From assembly GCF_003581645.1 (NCBI RefSeq), contig NZ_QXFK01000012.1, forward strand, positions 1 to 32,149: a stretch of DNA of 32,149 bases. The letters run 5' to 3'. The notes beneath the pieces were generated by a model. It did not search any database. It saw nothing but the letters and a program-made list of their open reading frames with translations, and was not told the origin of the DNA. Shown one piece after another: positions 16,583 through 26,113 of this stretch; the first letter of the stretch is position 1; each line of letters opens with the position of its first letter. Source of the DNA: Pelagerythrobacter aerophilus (GTDB lineage Bacteria > Pseudomonadota > Alphaproteobacteria > Sphingomonadales > Sphingomonadaceae). The position numbers and the translations under genes were made by a program.

Positions 16583-17626
16583 TCAAACCAGATCGCGTTC
16601 CTTGGCCATCGAGAGCGCGGTGTCTTCGATCATGTCCTCCTGACCCCCGATCATTTTCTTGCGAGCCAATTCCATCAAGATATCACGTGCAGACAAGCCG
16701 TACTTACGTTCGGCTTCTTTGGCCTGATACAGGAAGGTTGAGTAGACCCCTGCAAAACCGAGCGTTATGGAATCCCTGTCCGCACGGGGCGGCTGAGGCA
16801 TGATCGGCAAAACCCGATCCTCTGCTACGTCCATCAGCTTAAACAGATCCACCCCGGTTTCGATGCCCAATCGCTCTCCGACGGCAGCCATCAGTTCGAG
16901 GGGTGTATTGCCAGCGCCAGCACCCAATCCGGCAGCCGAACCGTCGATGCGGTCCGCGCCCGCGGCTACAGCAGCCAGCGAATTGGCGACTCCCATCCCG
17001 AGATTGTGATGAGCGTGAAATCCGATCTCGGTTTCGTCCTGCAAAGCTGTGCGAAGGATGGTGATGCGATCGGTAACTTCATCAGGCAGCATGTAACCTG
17101 CCGAATCAACACAGTAGATTGTTGTTGCTCCATACCCTTCCATCAACAGCGCCTGCTCAACCAGGTGCTCGGGCGGCGTCATATGCGCCATCATGAGAAA
17201 GCCGACTGTATCAAGCCCAAGTTCCCGTCCCAGGCCAATGTGCTGTTCGGTAACGTCGGCTTCGGTGCAATGCGAGGCGACATGAACACATCCTGCCCCG
17301 CAATCGGCGGCCATCCGCAACTCATCCAGAGTGCCAATGCCCGGAACATGGAGTACCGAGATAGTCGCCTTTTTCACTACCTTGGCCACTGCCGAGATAT
17401 ATTCGCTATCCGAATGGAGTCCGCGACCGTAATTCAGGGATGATCCTCCCAACCCGTCACCGTGAGTGACCTGGATCAACGGCACCCCTGCGTCATCAAG
17501 CCCGGAAGCGATATCGACCATCTGATCCAGCGTGATCTGATGCCGCATGGAATGCATGCCGTCGCGCAGACACATATCATGCAGCTTGAGCTTTTTACCC
17601 CTAACCTGTTCTTCGAGTGTCATCAT
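16583..17626 (-). CDS. 4-hydroxy-2-oxovalerate aldolase
   Basis: The 347-residue protein has the full DRE-TIM aldolase motif set: LRDGMHS near residues 20-26 (catalytic arginine, metal aspartate, base histidine) and HAHHNLG at 204-210, where His204 and His206 bind the divalent metal. DmpG/BphI/MhpE-family length is about 340-350. It cleaves 4-hydroxy-2-oxovalerate to pyruvate and acetaldehyde, and works as a channelling complex with the acylating acetaldehyde dehydrogenase, whose stop overlaps this ATG by 4 bases. It is the last gene of the lower-pathway operon (hydratase, dehydrogenase, aldolase). Confidence 0.96.
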   Translation of the reverse strand: MMTLEEQVRGKKLKLHDMCLRDGMHSMRHQITLDQMVDIASGLDDAGVPLIQVTHGDGLGGSSLNYGRGLHSDSEYISAVAKVVKKATISVLHVPGIGTLDELRMAADCGAGCVHVASHCTEADVTEQHIGLGRELGLDTVGFLMMAHMTPPEHLVEQALLMEGYGATTIYCVDSAGYMLPDEVTDRITILRTALQDETEIGFHAHHNLGMGVANSLAAVAAGADRIDGSAAGLGAGAGNTPLELMAAVGERLGIETGVDLFKLMDVAEDRVLPIMPQPPRADRDSITLGFAGVYSTFLYQAKEAERKYGLSARDILMELARKKMIGGQEDMIEDTALSMAKERDLV

Positions 17627-18540
17627 GCGTTCTCCTTCAATGGTGAGAGTTCAAGTCGGCCATCAAGGATGTCTTGTGCAAACATTTCGGCCGTGCGCGC
17701 TGCAGCGGCAGTCATGATGTCCAGATTTCCTGCATATTTGGGGAGAAAATCGCCAAGTCCCTGCACTTCCAGAAAGATCGAGACTTTGCGCCCCTCGAAA
17801 ATTGGCCCGTTCTTCAATTGGTAGCCGGGGACATATTGTTGCACAGCAGAAATCATCTCGTGCACGGATGCGGTGATCGCTTCCTGATCCGGCTCGTCGA
17901 CTGTTTCGCAATAGACGGTGTCACGCATCATCAGCGGAGGCTCGGCCGGATTGACGACCACGATAGCCTTGCCTTGCGCTGCACCTCCCACTTTCGCGAC
18001 TGCCGCAGAAGTGGTGCGCGTGAACTCGTCGATATTCTTCCGAGTACCCACTCCGATCGACTTCGACGCGACCGTTGCGATTATCTCGGCGTAATCCACG
18101 CTTTGAACATTGCTGATGGCGGCGACCATCGGAATCGTGGCCTGACCCGCGCATGTGACCATGTTGACGTTCATTGCCTTACGGCCTGCCAGATCCTTGA
18201 GATTCACCGGGGGAACGCAAAGCGGGCCAAGGGCGGCGGGCGTCAGGTCGATCATAAGAATGCCCAGCTCGTTCAGCTTGCGGCTGTTTTCGGCGTGGAC
18301 ATAGGCCGAAGTCGCATCAAACGCGATGCTCACTCCATCCTCGATCGCGTGAGGCACCAGCCCGTCAACCCCTTCAGCAGTGGTCTTGAGGCCCAGTTCC
18401 TTCGCGCGGGCCAGACCTTCGGATCCGGCCTCAATACCCACCATCCAAACGGGTTCGAGAACTTCGGAACGAAGCAGTTTGTAAAGCAGATCGGTGCCGA
18501 TATTCCCCGGCCCGATTATTGCGCATTTAATTTTGTCCAT
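17623..18540 (-). CDS. Acetaldehyde dehydrogenase (acylating)
   Basis: A 305-residue member of the DmpF/BphJ/MhpF family. The NAD-binding loop is [11 protein letters not shown] at residues 8-18 and the catalytic cysteine is Cys130 in MVTCAGQ. The enzyme oxidises acetaldehyde, passed through a tunnel from the aldolase, to acetyl-CoA with NAD and CoA. Overlap with the aldolase gene (ATGA) supports co-translation of the complex. A 78-base spacer to the hydratase upstream holds a small hairpin. Length and motifs are standard. Confidence 0.96.
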   Translation of the reverse strand: MDKIKCAIIGPGNIGTDLLYKLLRSEVLEPVWMVGIEAGSEGLARAKELGLKTTAEGVDGLVPHAIEDGVSIAFDATSAYVHAENSRKLNELGILMIDLTPAALGPLCVPPVNLKDLAGRKAMNVNMVTCAGQATIPMVAAISNVQSVDYAEIIATVASKSIGVGTRKNIDEFTRTTSAAVAKVGGAAQGKAIVVVNPAEPPLMMRDTVYCETVDEPDQEAITASVHEMISAVQQYVPGYQLKNGPIFEGRKVSIFLEVQGLGDFLPKYAGNLDIMTAAAARTAEMFAQDILDGRLELSPLKENA

Positions 18541-18572
18541 CCGAGCATCCTTACTTTGTCACTAGAGTGCGC

Positions 18573-18589
18573 CGAGGTCTGTCACCTCG
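18573..18589. repeat. Short hairpin in the hydratase-dehydrogenase spacer
   Basis: CGAGGT and ACCTCG arms flank a 5-base loop, 33 bases upstream of the acetaldehyde dehydrogenase ATG. In the minus-strand mRNA it would form a 6-base stem, which might partly insulate hydratase from the downstream pair or protect mRNA. Too short for a firm assignment. Confidence 0.35.
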
Positions 18590-18618
18590 CTGCTATCCTT
18601 GCCGAAGCACGCGATTGG

Positions 18619-19410
18619 CTAAGAAAAAATCATGCGACAGGACCCAAGCCCGTCGCTGAGGTTAAGTTGCAGCGTGTCACCGCTGGATATGTCGATCATC
18701 GGACCAAGTGCTCCGGAAAGGATTATTTCGCCCGCCCTGAACGGCATTCCAAGCTCGCCAAGCGTATTGGCCAGCCAGGCGACAGAGTTAAGAGGGGAAC
18801 CCTGAACAGCGGCGCCGATCCCGCTCGCAACCTCGACTCCATTACACTCGATTGTCATGGCCACTTTTGCCAGATCGATCTCACGGGGATCGACCCGCTC
18901 GGTCCCTATCGCGAATATTCCGCACGAGGCGTTATCCGCGACTGTATCCTGAATTCTGATATCCCAGTCTTGAATGCGGCTATCGACGATCTCGAAACAG
19001 GCAGTGACATATTCGGTCGCCTCCAGTACATCGGCGGCGGTCACGCCAGGCCCGTTGAGATCATGTTGCAGGATGAACGCAATTTCGCCTTCTGCCTTGG
19101 GTTGGATGAGTGATTTGTGATCTACCGTAGCGCAATCGGGAACCAGCATTCGATCGGTCAATTGTCCGAAATCAGGCTCGAACACCCCGATCATTTCCTG
19201 CACCACTTTGGAAGTAACGCCGATCTTTTTGCCGATGATCTTTTCGCCAGCTTCCAGACGGCGCGCGACCATTCGTTCCTGGACGCGATAGGCGTCGACA
19301 ATATCTATCTCCGGATGGCGATCCCGCAGATTGGAAACCGTTCGGCCCTTGATCAGTGCGCCGTAGAGTTCATCACCCAGGGAAGATATTATTGAACTTT
19401 CGAGTGGCAT
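18619..19410 (-). CDS. 2-hydroxypenta-2,4-dienoate hydratase (2-oxopent-4-enoate hydratase)
   Basis: From ATG 19410 (GGGAGAA 10 bases upstream) the protein is 263 residues; a longer open frame to 19758 has no supporting features. Family motifs include DAYRVQERMVARRLEAGEKIIGKKIGVTSK, PKAEGEIAF (metal-binding Glu of the MhpD/BphH fold), and ACFEIVDSRIQDWDIRIQDTVADNASCG. The enzyme adds water to 2-hydroxypentadienoate to make 4-hydroxy-2-oxovalerate, the substrate of the aldolase two genes on. It is the first gene of the minus-strand lower-pathway operon and is divergent from an iclR gene, so IclR control is likely. Confidence 0.94.
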   Translation of the reverse strand: MPLESSIISSLGDELYGALIKGRTVSNLRDRHPEIDIVDAYRVQERMVARRLEAGEKIIGKKIGVTSKVVQEMIGVFEPDFGQLTDRMLVPDCATVDHKSLIQPKAEGEIAFILQHDLNGPGVTAADVLEATEYVTACFEIVDSRIQDWDIRIQDTVADNASCGIFAIGTERVDPREIDLAKVAMTIECNGVEVASGIGAAVQGSPLNSVAWLANTLGELGMPFRAGEIILSGALGPMIDISSGDTLQLNLSDGLGSCRMIFS

Positions 19411-19651
19411 TGCCTTAAATTCTCCCAAACGTGCGCATCGAAACGCCCTTGTATCTTTTGCCGATCTCGTCTCCTGGCCACCATCGAGCAATTCACCGCC
19501 CGTCCAATCTGAGCAGTCAGCGAATCCGGCACGGTTCGAAAACGGCGTCTTCAATCTATGTTTGTGTCTGTGCGCTATCGTTTGGCACCCTGCCAAGCTT
19601 GACCGGCGGCAATTGAGGCCTAGAGCCTCACTCTGTGAGAGGAGCGACAAG
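19411..19651. promoter_or_regulatory. Divergent hydratase-iclR control region with an operator candidate
   Basis: This 241-base spacer must contain promoters for the lower-pathway operon and for iclR. TGAGGC-ctaga-GCCTCA (19614-19630) is a 6-base-arm inverted repeat about 20 bases upstream of the iclR ATG, next to the ribosome site GAGAGGAG; it is the best candidate for an IclR binding site. I could not place -35/-10 boxes with confidence. Confidence 0.5.
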
Positions 19652-20449
19652 ATGAACGATGCATCCAGCACATCGGTTGTCGAGCGAATACTCGACCTGA
19701 TCGGTTGCCTTTCGTCGGCGCCCAAGACGGTAAGGGAAATCTGCGAACATACCGGCATTCCCGTTTCTACAGCTCACCGGCTCTTGAGGCCGTTGGTCGA
19801 GCGCAAATTTGTAATCCGGCAACGTCGAGGATTATACGCTCTCGGCATCGCCAGCGTGGAAATAGCGGTACGTGCGGATATCGATTCGATTATTACCACT
19901 GCAACCCGGCCCATTATGGCAGACCTCGCCAAGACTTGCAGGCGTACGGTGCATCTGGGCGTCTTTCGTGACAATCTTGTACGCTATTTGGTCAAGGCCG
20001 AATCCGGGTGCCGACGGTCTCCTTCTCGGGAGGAGATCGAGCTCGAGGCTTACTGCACAGCGATTGGCAAGGCCCTGCTTGCTCAACTGGAACGGGACAG
20101 GCTTGAAGACTATCTTGCCTTGGGCGATTTCGTTCCTCTTACGGACAACACAATATTCGATGTCGATGACCTGAGACAAGAAATCAACGGCGTACGCCGA
20201 CAGGGATGGGCGATAGATCGAGGGGAGATGTATCCAGAGCTGCGCTGCCTCGCGGTGCCGATACGGGGCAGGACCGGCCTGTTGGCGGCGGTGTCAGTCA
20301 CCGAGGTCTGCAACGACGTTGATCCCGAGAAAGCGGAACAGGATTTGCTGACGCTTTTTCCGCGCATCGTTGAAGCGGCAGAGGCAGTTTCCGATGTTTT
20401 GCGAATGCCAGGGGACGAGGTTCGCGAGAAGCGAAGTAACAAGACTTGA
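19652..20449 (+). CDS. IclR-family transcriptional regulator
   Basis: The 265-residue product has an N-terminal winged helix (VVERILDLIGCLSSAPKTVREICEHTGIPVSTAHRLLRPLVERKFVIR, residues 9-57) and a C-terminal ligand domain with EAYCTAIGKALLA, GWAIDRGEMYPELRCLAVPI and AAVSVT, standard for IclR. IclR proteins often control aromatic catabolic operons and respond to pathway acids. The ATG at 19652 has GAGAGGAG 9 bases upstream. It is divergent from the hydratase operon and convergent with the SDR gene (10 bases between stops). Central position suggests it governs the cluster. Confidence 0.94.
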   Translation: MNDASSTSVVERILDLIGCLSSAPKTVREICEHTGIPVSTAHRLLRPLVERKFVIRQRRGLYALGIASVEIAVRADIDSIITTATRPIMADLAKTCRRTVHLGVFRDNLVRYLVKAESGCRRSPSREEIELEAYCTAIGKALLAQLERDRLEDYLALGDFVPLTDNTIFDVDDLRQEINGVRRQGWAIDRGEMYPELRCLAVPIRGRTGLLAAVSVTEVCNDVDPEKAEQDLLTLFPRIVEAAEAVSDVLRMPGDEVREKRSNKT

Positions 20450-20459
20450 AGTGCTCGGC

Positions 20460-21248
20460 CTAACCCATTCGCGAGATCAATCCGCCATCGCTGACCAGGA
20501 TCGTTCCATTTAGGTTTACTCCATCTCTAGGTGACGCGAGAAGCACATAGCATCCGGCATGATCTTCCGCCTCTGCCGCCCTTGCCAGTGGCGATGCCTT
20601 CGCCACCATTTCAACTGTGCGCTGTTCGGAATCGAGACGACGCGATGCGCTCTCCAGTGTGTCCAATCCCGAAAGGCCCGTGACAGTCCCGCCAGGAGCA
20701 ACGCCGTTAACGCGGATTTGCGGCGCCCATTCATAAGCAAGTTGATAAACTATGCCCCGCAGTGCGAACTTGCTGGCAGTGTACAATGTGCCACCGCCGC
20801 CAGCTCTGAAACTAGCATTGGAGCAGGTCACTATCAGAGAGCCCGTGGATTTCCGCAACGCATCTGCGGAAGCTCGCGCCAAGAGCAAAGTCGACAGCAC
20901 ATTAATTCGGAACAATTCCTCGAACGCTGCCTCCACGTCTTCCATTTTCATGCGATCTATACGCTTGTACCAGTCGTAAACGCCGGCGTTCGCTATCGTG
21001 GTGTCCAGTTTTCCGAATTTTTCCTGCGCAAGTTCGACGCCCGCTTCGCAGATCGCAGCCTCTGTGCAATCTCCCGCGAGGACAGAGCACCGATCCCCCA
21101 AGTGATCCGACAAATCCGCGAGAGCGTCGGCATTGCGATCCAACGCAACTACATTCGCTCCTTCCTCGACGAGACGTATCGCCACTGCCTTGCCGATACC
21201 TGAAGCCGCGCCAGTGATTAACGCTGTTTGGCCCGAAAGTTTTCCCAT
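20460..21248 (-). CDS. Short-chain dehydrogenase, probable cis-dihydrodiol dehydrogenase
   Basis: Starting at ATG 21248 the 262-residue protein is a classical SDR: TGAASGIG cofactor loop, NAG in TIANAGVY, the catalytic serine in CSNASF and YTASK for the Tyr/Lys pair. Cofactor preference is probably NAD, as VVALDRN has an aspartate after the second strand. The most economical role is oxidation of the cis-dihydrodiol made by the Rieske oxygenase to the catechol used by the extradiol enzyme, like BphB/HcaB. It is a single-gene unit on the minus strand divergent from the hydrolase operon. If the Rieske enzyme attacks angularly no dehydrogenase would be required, and the SDR could act on a side-chain alcohol instead. 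Confidence 0.85.
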   Translation of the reverse strand: MGKLSGQTALITGAASGIGKAVAIRLVEEGANVVALDRNADALADLSDHLGDRCSVLAGDCTEAAICEAGVELAQEKFGKLDTTIANAGVYDWYKRIDRMKMEDVEAAFEELFRINVLSTLLLARASADALRKSTGSLIVTCSNASFRAGGGGTLYTASKFALRGIVYQLAYEWAPQIRVNGVAPGGTVTGLSGLDTLESASRRLDSEQRTVEMVAKASPLARAAEAEDHAGCYVLLASPRDGVNLNGTILVSDGGLISRMG

Positions 21249-21378
21249 CAATTCTCACCCTCTGGTTTTTTGTCTATTTCAGATCAACCATCCATACTCC
21301 AGCGTATTGACATCTTCCAAGGTCCCTCGCAACAGACAAGGAAGAAGAATTTGGCGAAATGCTGCTTTGGAGAGAGGT

Positions 21379-22221
21379 ATGCCCGGTAATACGGAGCTTC
21401 CCGATATCGGGTTGTCGATAGACGTCGACGGTATCCAGACAAATTATCACGATTGTGGAGAAGGTGACCCCGTCATCCTCCTTCACGGTTCGGGTCCGGG
21501 CGTGACCGCCTGGCAAAACTGGCGAGGAATCCTGCCAAAACTTGGGGAAACGCACAGGGTTCTGGCCCCCGACATCGTGGGCTTCGGCTTTAGCCAACTG
21601 CCTGAAGGAGAGAAGCCGGGCATCAAACTGTGGACGCGGCATCTGGCGGGCTTTATAGAAGCCCTTGGCCTCGACCGCGTAACGCTGGTCGGCAACAGCT
21701 TCGGTGGTGCCCTCGCGCTGGGAATGATGGCTTTTCATTCCGACAAGGTGCGCTCGCTTATTCTTATGGGCACACCGGCTGGTGAGTTTGAGCAGACGCA
21801 GGGATTGGCGGACAGCCGATCCTTCGAGCCCAGCATGGACGCCATGCGCGCTATGATGAAGGCATTCCCATACGATCCGTCAATAGTTACCGACGAGGCA
21901 GTGGCCGCGCGCCTGCGTGTGGCGGAAATCGCCAGCGGGAAAGAGACAATCCGCAAGCTGCAGCCTGGCGCTGATCAAGCATCGAAAGGTCCACGAATCG
22001 TCAAGGGCATTCCGCTGGAGCAGTTGAAAGCTATCGATGCGCCAACGCTGATTCTGCACGGCCGCGAAGACAAGATGATTCCATTGCATGTTGCAGTGCG
22101 AATGCACGAACACCTCAAGCGCTCCGAGATGCATGTCTATGGTCAATGCGGCCACTGGGTCCAGCTAGAGCGTGAGCATCAGTTTCTGGACCAAATACGC
22201 GCATTTCTCCGTCGCAATTGA
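21379..22221 (+). CDS. Meta-cleavage-product C-C hydrolase
   Basis: The 280-residue alpha/beta hydrolase has the signature of BphD/CarC/XylF-type enzymes: HGSGPGVTAWQNW near residue 35-47 (oxyanion hole), VGNSFGG with the nucleophilic serine, LHGREDKMIP with the acid, and QCGHWVQLE with the histidine. These enzymes split the vinylogous 1,5-diketone made by extradiol cleavage into 2-hydroxypentadienoate and a carboxylic acid. The ATG at 21379 has GAGAGG just upstream. The gene begins the right operon; its stop overlaps a TTG that could also start the ligase gene. The released acid could be the substrate of the adjacent CoA ligase. Confidence 0.92.
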   Translation: MPGNTELPDIGLSIDVDGIQTNYHDCGEGDPVILLHGSGPGVTAWQNWRGILPKLGETHRVLAPDIVGFGFSQLPEGEKPGIKLWTRHLAGFIEALGLDRVTLVGNSFGGALALGMMAFHSDKVRSLILMGTPAGEFEQTQGLADSRSFEPSMDAMRAMMKAFPYDPSIVTDEAVAARLRVAEIASGKETIRKLQPGADQASKGPRIVKGIPLEQLKAIDAPTLILHGREDKMIPLHVAVRMHEHLKRSEMHVYGQCGHWVQLEREHQFLDQIRAFLRRN

Positions 22222-22277
22222 AATCCTCGCTAGCCGTATTTCTTGGCCGCAAAATCCTTAACACAGTTTCCGGCGAA

Positions 22278-23879
22278 ATGGTATTTATGCAGATGTCGAA
22301 AACCAGAACCGAGATACTTCGTCGTCTCAGTGAAGGCGATCGAGCTTTCCTGCGCGAAGAATATAGTGATGTCGTGACCATGTTCTGGGACGCGGTAGAA
22401 GCTTGTCCTGAAAAGCTGGCACTGATTGAGGGAGATCGAAAACTCTCATACGAGCAGTACGGTTCTGCGGTTGCAGGTCTCGCTGCGCGCATTGGCGAGA
22501 TTGTCCCGCCATCAGGCCGTGTCGCGATTTCCATCCCGAATTCTATCGAGGCAAACGTCGCCATTTTCGCTGCATTGAGCGCTGGTGCCGAGATTTCGAT
22601 GGTCAATGCCGAATATACGCCGCGCGAACTTGGAGTGTTGTTCGGGATTGCGGAGCCCGATCTCGTTCTGGCGGGTGGACAGAACGCCACGGTCGCCGGT
22701 GCCACCGCCGGCAGCATTGGTAAACCACTAGCGATCGTGGGCGAGGGCGGCATTGCGATCGAGCAGTTGCTGGAAACGCCGCCAGAGCGGCCGGGACTCG
22801 AAATAACGGGCGAAAGCCCCTGTATAATCATGTTTACGGGTGGATCGACGGGCGCACCGAAGGGTGTCCGGCGCTCTCAAAGCTCGGAAATGAGCTGCAT
22901 CAAGGCAATGCAAACCGCTTGGCCTACTCGCCTATACGAAGAAGTCTGGCTTAATGTTGCCCCCGTCAGCCATGTCTGGGGCCTGCACATGGGGTGCTTC
23001 AATCCTGTTTATGGGCGCGCTCCCCTCGTAATCGTTCCGCGCTTCCAGCCAGACGTCACGGCAGGTCTGATGGAAAAGCACAGGGTCAGCGTCTTCAGCG
23101 GTGGTCCGGCGGCTATCTATCAGGGACTCCTTGCAGCCCCTGATGCCGACTTATCTGCGCTGTGGCTGTGCCCTGGCGGCGGTTCGGTATTCTCTCGGCA
23201 AACCCTTCTGCGTTGGGAGGCCAAGACCGGCCTTCCGATACTCGAGGCATTTGGCATGACAGAAGGCGGCCCACTGACGGCGCAACCACTCGACGGCTCG
23301 CACAAGTACGGCACTGCTGGCCTCCCATTGCCCGGTATCGAGGTGGCCATTGCTGCGCTCGATGGAAGTGGCAAGCGGCTGGATCCGAATGAGAACGGTG
23401 AAATTTTGATCCGCGGAGAACGTGTCATTGAGCAATACATGGGCCTTCCACCATGTGCAGATGACGGATGGCTCCCCACCGGGGACATCGGATGTTTGAC
23501 TTCGGATGGTTTTCTGACAGTCGTCGACCGCAAGAAAGACATGCTCATTGTTGCGGGATTTAATGTCTATCCCAGCGAGATCGAGGAAGTAATTTCCCAA
23601 GTTCCGGAGGTCACGGATGTGGCTGTAATCTCAGTGCCTGACGATCGCAAGGGTGAAGTGCCCTTTGCTTTTGTAGCAATCGACCAGGGGGCCGGGATTA
23701 CTGAAAAGACACTCCTAAATCACTGCGCCGAGCACCTGACCAACTACAAGATTCCGCGAGCAATCGTCTTGCTTGACGAGCTTCCAAAGACGCCCGCACG
23801 CAAGCCGGACAAAAAGAGGCTCGAGAAACTGGCTAGAGATTTTTTGAGGAAGCAAGGCAATAAAATTACTGCAAAGTAA
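22278..23879 (+). CDS. Class I AMP-forming acyl-CoA ligase
   Basis: An adenylate-forming ligase of about 533 residues. Motifs: IIMFTGGSTGAPKGVRRSQ (A3, P-loop-like), GMTEGGPL (A5), TGDIG (A7), DRKKDMLIVAGFNVYPSEIE (A8) and KTPARKPDKKRL (A10, catalytic lysine; the usual Gly before Lys is Arg). Starts at ATG 22278, 22293 or a TTG at 22218 that overlaps the hydrolase stop are possible; none has a strong ribosome site and I chose 22278. It activates a carboxylic acid to its CoA ester. Sitting between the C-C hydrolase and the TonB receptor, it could activate either the growth substrate or the acid released by the hydrolase. Confidence 0.9.
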   Translation: MVFMQMSKTRTEILRRLSEGDRAFLREEYSDVVTMFWDAVEACPEKLALIEGDRKLSYEQYGSAVAGLAARIGEIVPPSGRVAISIPNSIEANVAIFAALSAGAEISMVNAEYTPRELGVLFGIAEPDLVLAGGQNATVAGATAGSIGKPLAIVGEGGIAIEQLLETPPERPGLEITGESPCIIMFTGGSTGAPKGVRRSQSSEMSCIKAMQTAWPTRLYEEVWLNVAPVSHVWGLHMGCFNPVYGRAPLVIVPRFQPDVTAGLMEKHRVSVFSGGPAAIYQGLLAAPDADLSALWLCPGGGSVFSRQTLLRWEAKTGLPILEAFGMTEGGPLTAQPLDGSHKYGTAGLPLPGIEVAIAALDGSGKRLDPNENGEILIRGERVIEQYMGLPPCADDGWLPTGDIGCLTSDGFLTVVDRKKDMLIVAGFNVYPSEIEEVISQVPEVTDVAVISVPDDRKGEVPFAFVAIDQGAGITEKTLLNHCAEHLTNYKIPRAIVLLDELPKTPARKPDKKRLEKLARDFLRKQGNKITAK

Positions 23880-23926
23880 TACAGGAATAGATTGCTAATT
23901 TTATTATGCCAAATTGGGGAGGTTTT

Positions 23927-26113
23927 ATGAAAGTATACTTTTTAACAACGGTGGCTGCGCTGCCGGTTTTGCTCTGCCCGGCCGCAGCTTTTGCGCAGGG
24001 TGCATCTGAGGATCAAGCGGGCGAGTTCGCAGGAGCGACCGAGGCACAGGCTGAGGAAGGCAATGGGACGATTATCGTTACCGCCACTCGCCGTGAGGAA
24101 AGCCTGCAGGAAGTGCCAGTCGCGGTGACGGCAGTTTCTACCGAAGCGCTGACGACATCCGGCGTCGAGCAGGTCCGTTCACTCAACCAGCTTGTGCCCG
24201 GATTCAATGGCGGGCGCAATCAGAACGTGATGCAGCCCAGTATCCGTGGCGTAGGATCCAGCGGCACCTCAGTGGGTGATGAATCGAACGTCGCCGTGTA
24301 TGTCGATGGGGTGTACCAAGGCGATCCTTATTCGACACAGATTGATCTCGTCGAAGTTTCGCGGGTAGAGGTATTGCGCGGACCGCAAGGTACGGTATTC
24401 GGTCGTAATGCGACCGGCGGTTTGGTTAACGTCGTGACGCCGGATCCGCAGTTCGCGCCACGGGCCTGGGTAAGGGGAAGCTGGGGCCGACTGCGCGAAG
24501 ACTCGAACAATTTCGACATCCGCGCCTATGCAACCGGCGGGTTGACAGACTCGATCGCTGCCGATCTGGCGGTACTGTACCGAAATCAAGATGGATACGC
24601 GACTGACTTGGTCAGCGGCGGCACAGTCGGCGATACCGAAATTGCTTCCATCAGATCCAAGCTGTTGTTTCAACCTAGCGACGATGCTGAGTTCGTTCTG
24701 ACGGTTGCCTACGTCGATACGCACGAAGAAACTGCGGCGACCGCCCAGCCTTTTGAAGGCAACACCCGTGGCGCACAATTCGCCGGAGCGATCATCTCTG
24801 ACGAGCCTTGGGAAATCTCGAACTTCGCCTTTGGAACACCGGGCTTGTCGGAATTCACCCGTCTCGATCTTGCGCTGAAGGGGCAGATTGATCTGGGCGG
24901 AGTTATGCTTGAATCGACTAGTTCTTATATGAAGACGCGCGTCCATCAGATCGCAGATTCCGATGCCACCAACATCCTCCTTGGTGAAACGAACATGCGG
25001 GTAAAGCCCGACACATTCACGCAGGAACTTCGTCTGATTTCGGACAATGCCAGTCCGTTAAGTTGGACTGCCGGCGTTTATTACTACCAGCTTGAGGGCG
25101 AGCAGCCGCTCATATTAATAAATCGCCAGGATACGGCGACCCCTGTTACGCCGATCACGATTGAACCTGAAGTCAAGAACTCTTCGATAGCGGCATTCGC
25201 CGAAGGAACCTATGAGTTGGCACCAAGGCTTTCGGTAACTCTGGGCGGGCGGTTCACCACTGAAACACGAAAGTTTTCTCAACGGATTAACGGGAATCAG
25301 CTCTTCTCCGATGCAGAAGAAGATTTCGATAAGTTTACCTATCGGGTGGCTGTCCAGTATGAAGCTTCACCTGACCTGAACCTTTATGCGACCTATGGGA
25401 CAGGCTTTAAGAGCGGCACGTTTAACACGTTCAGCGCTTCCAGCGTTGCTGTCGAACCCGAAACCATCGAAGCACTGGAATTCGGCATCAAATCCGATCC
25501 ATTCCCATGGCTACGCGCAAACCTTGCGACCTTCTATTATACCTATGACAATCTGCAAGTTACCGCGCGGGCGGCGGACAATTCCTTCGTTCTTCAGAAT
25601 GCTGCAAGCGCGGAAATCTACGGCGGTGAGCTTGAACTTTCAGCAGAGCCCACGCGAGGCCTCAATCTGAGAGCTGCCCTGGCTTACACGCATGCCACCT
25701 ACGATGAATTTGAAAGTGCGCAGGTGTTCATTCCTCAGCCCGGTGGGGGAAACATGGTTGCCTCGGCTGACGCATCAGGAAATCAACTTGTCCGTACGCC
25801 AGAATTCACTTTGACGCTGGGTGGTCGCTACACTTTCGATGCGTTTCAGGGTGAAGCATTTATCGGCGGCAACCTGTTTCATTCGAGTGAGGTTTATTAC
25901 GACTACCTCAACATTTTCGGTCAGGATTCATATGAACTGCTTTCAGCCGAGATCGGCTGGATTAGCCCAGATGATGATCTGACATTCCGGGTTTACTCCA
26001 AGAACCTTACGAATGAAGCGGTGGCTCAACAGATCTCACCGGGTCCGCTCGGGGCATACATCATTTATGAGCGCCCACGCGAAATAGGTGCAAGTGTAGA
26101 ATTAAGATTCTAA
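23927..26113 (+). CDS. TonB-dependent outer-membrane receptor
   Basis: From ATG 23927 (GGGGAGG just upstream) the precursor has 728 residues. It shows a signal peptide (MKVYFLTTVAALPVLLCPAAAFAQ), a TonB-box-like IIVTATRREE, and a plug domain with SIRGVGSSG, VAVYVDGVYQG and RVEVLRGPQGTVFGRNATGG. The remainder is beta-barrel strands ending in a terminal phenylalanine (VELRF). This subfamily is expanded in sphingomonads, and members near catabolic genes import aromatic or steroid-like compounds across the outer membrane. In the right operon it probably imports the pathway substrate; specificity is not readable. An earlier ATG at 23906 lacks a ribosome site. Confidence 0.95.
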   Translation: MKVYFLTTVAALPVLLCPAAAFAQGASEDQAGEFAGATEAQAEEGNGTIIVTATRREESLQEVPVAVTAVSTEALTTSGVEQVRSLNQLVPGFNGGRNQNVMQPSIRGVGSSGTSVGDESNVAVYVDGVYQGDPYSTQIDLVEVSRVEVLRGPQGTVFGRNATGGLVNVVTPDPQFAPRAWVRGSWGRLREDSNNFDIRAYATGGLTDSIAADLAVLYRNQDGYATDLVSGGTVGDTEIASIRSKLLFQPSDDAEFVLTVAYVDTHEETAATAQPFEGNTRGAQFAGAIISDEPWEISNFAFGTPGLSEFTRLDLALKGQIDLGGVMLESTSSYMKTRVHQIADSDATNILLGETNMRVKPDTFTQELRLISDNASPLSWTAGVYYYQLEGEQPLILINRQDTATPVTPITIEPEVKNSSIAAFAEGTYELAPRLSVTLGGRFTTETRKFSQRINGNQLFSDAEEDFDKFTYRVAVQYEASPDLNLYATYGTGFKSGTFNTFSASSVAVEPETIEALEFGIKSDPFPWLRANLATFYYTYDNLQVTARAADNSFVLQNAASAEIYGGELELSAEPTRGLNLRAALAYTHATYDEFESAQVFIPQPGGGNMVASADASGNQLVRTPEFTLTLGGRYTFDAFQGEAFIGGNLFHSSEVYYDYLNIFGQDSYELLSAEIGWISPDDDLTFRVYSKNLTNEAVAQQISPGPLGAYIIYERPREIGASVELRF

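Noticed and set aside
17674-19113. 479-codon open frame on the plus strand
   Set aside because: Antisense to the acetaldehyde dehydrogenase and hydratase genes, both with complete family motifs. His/Asp-rich shadow translation.
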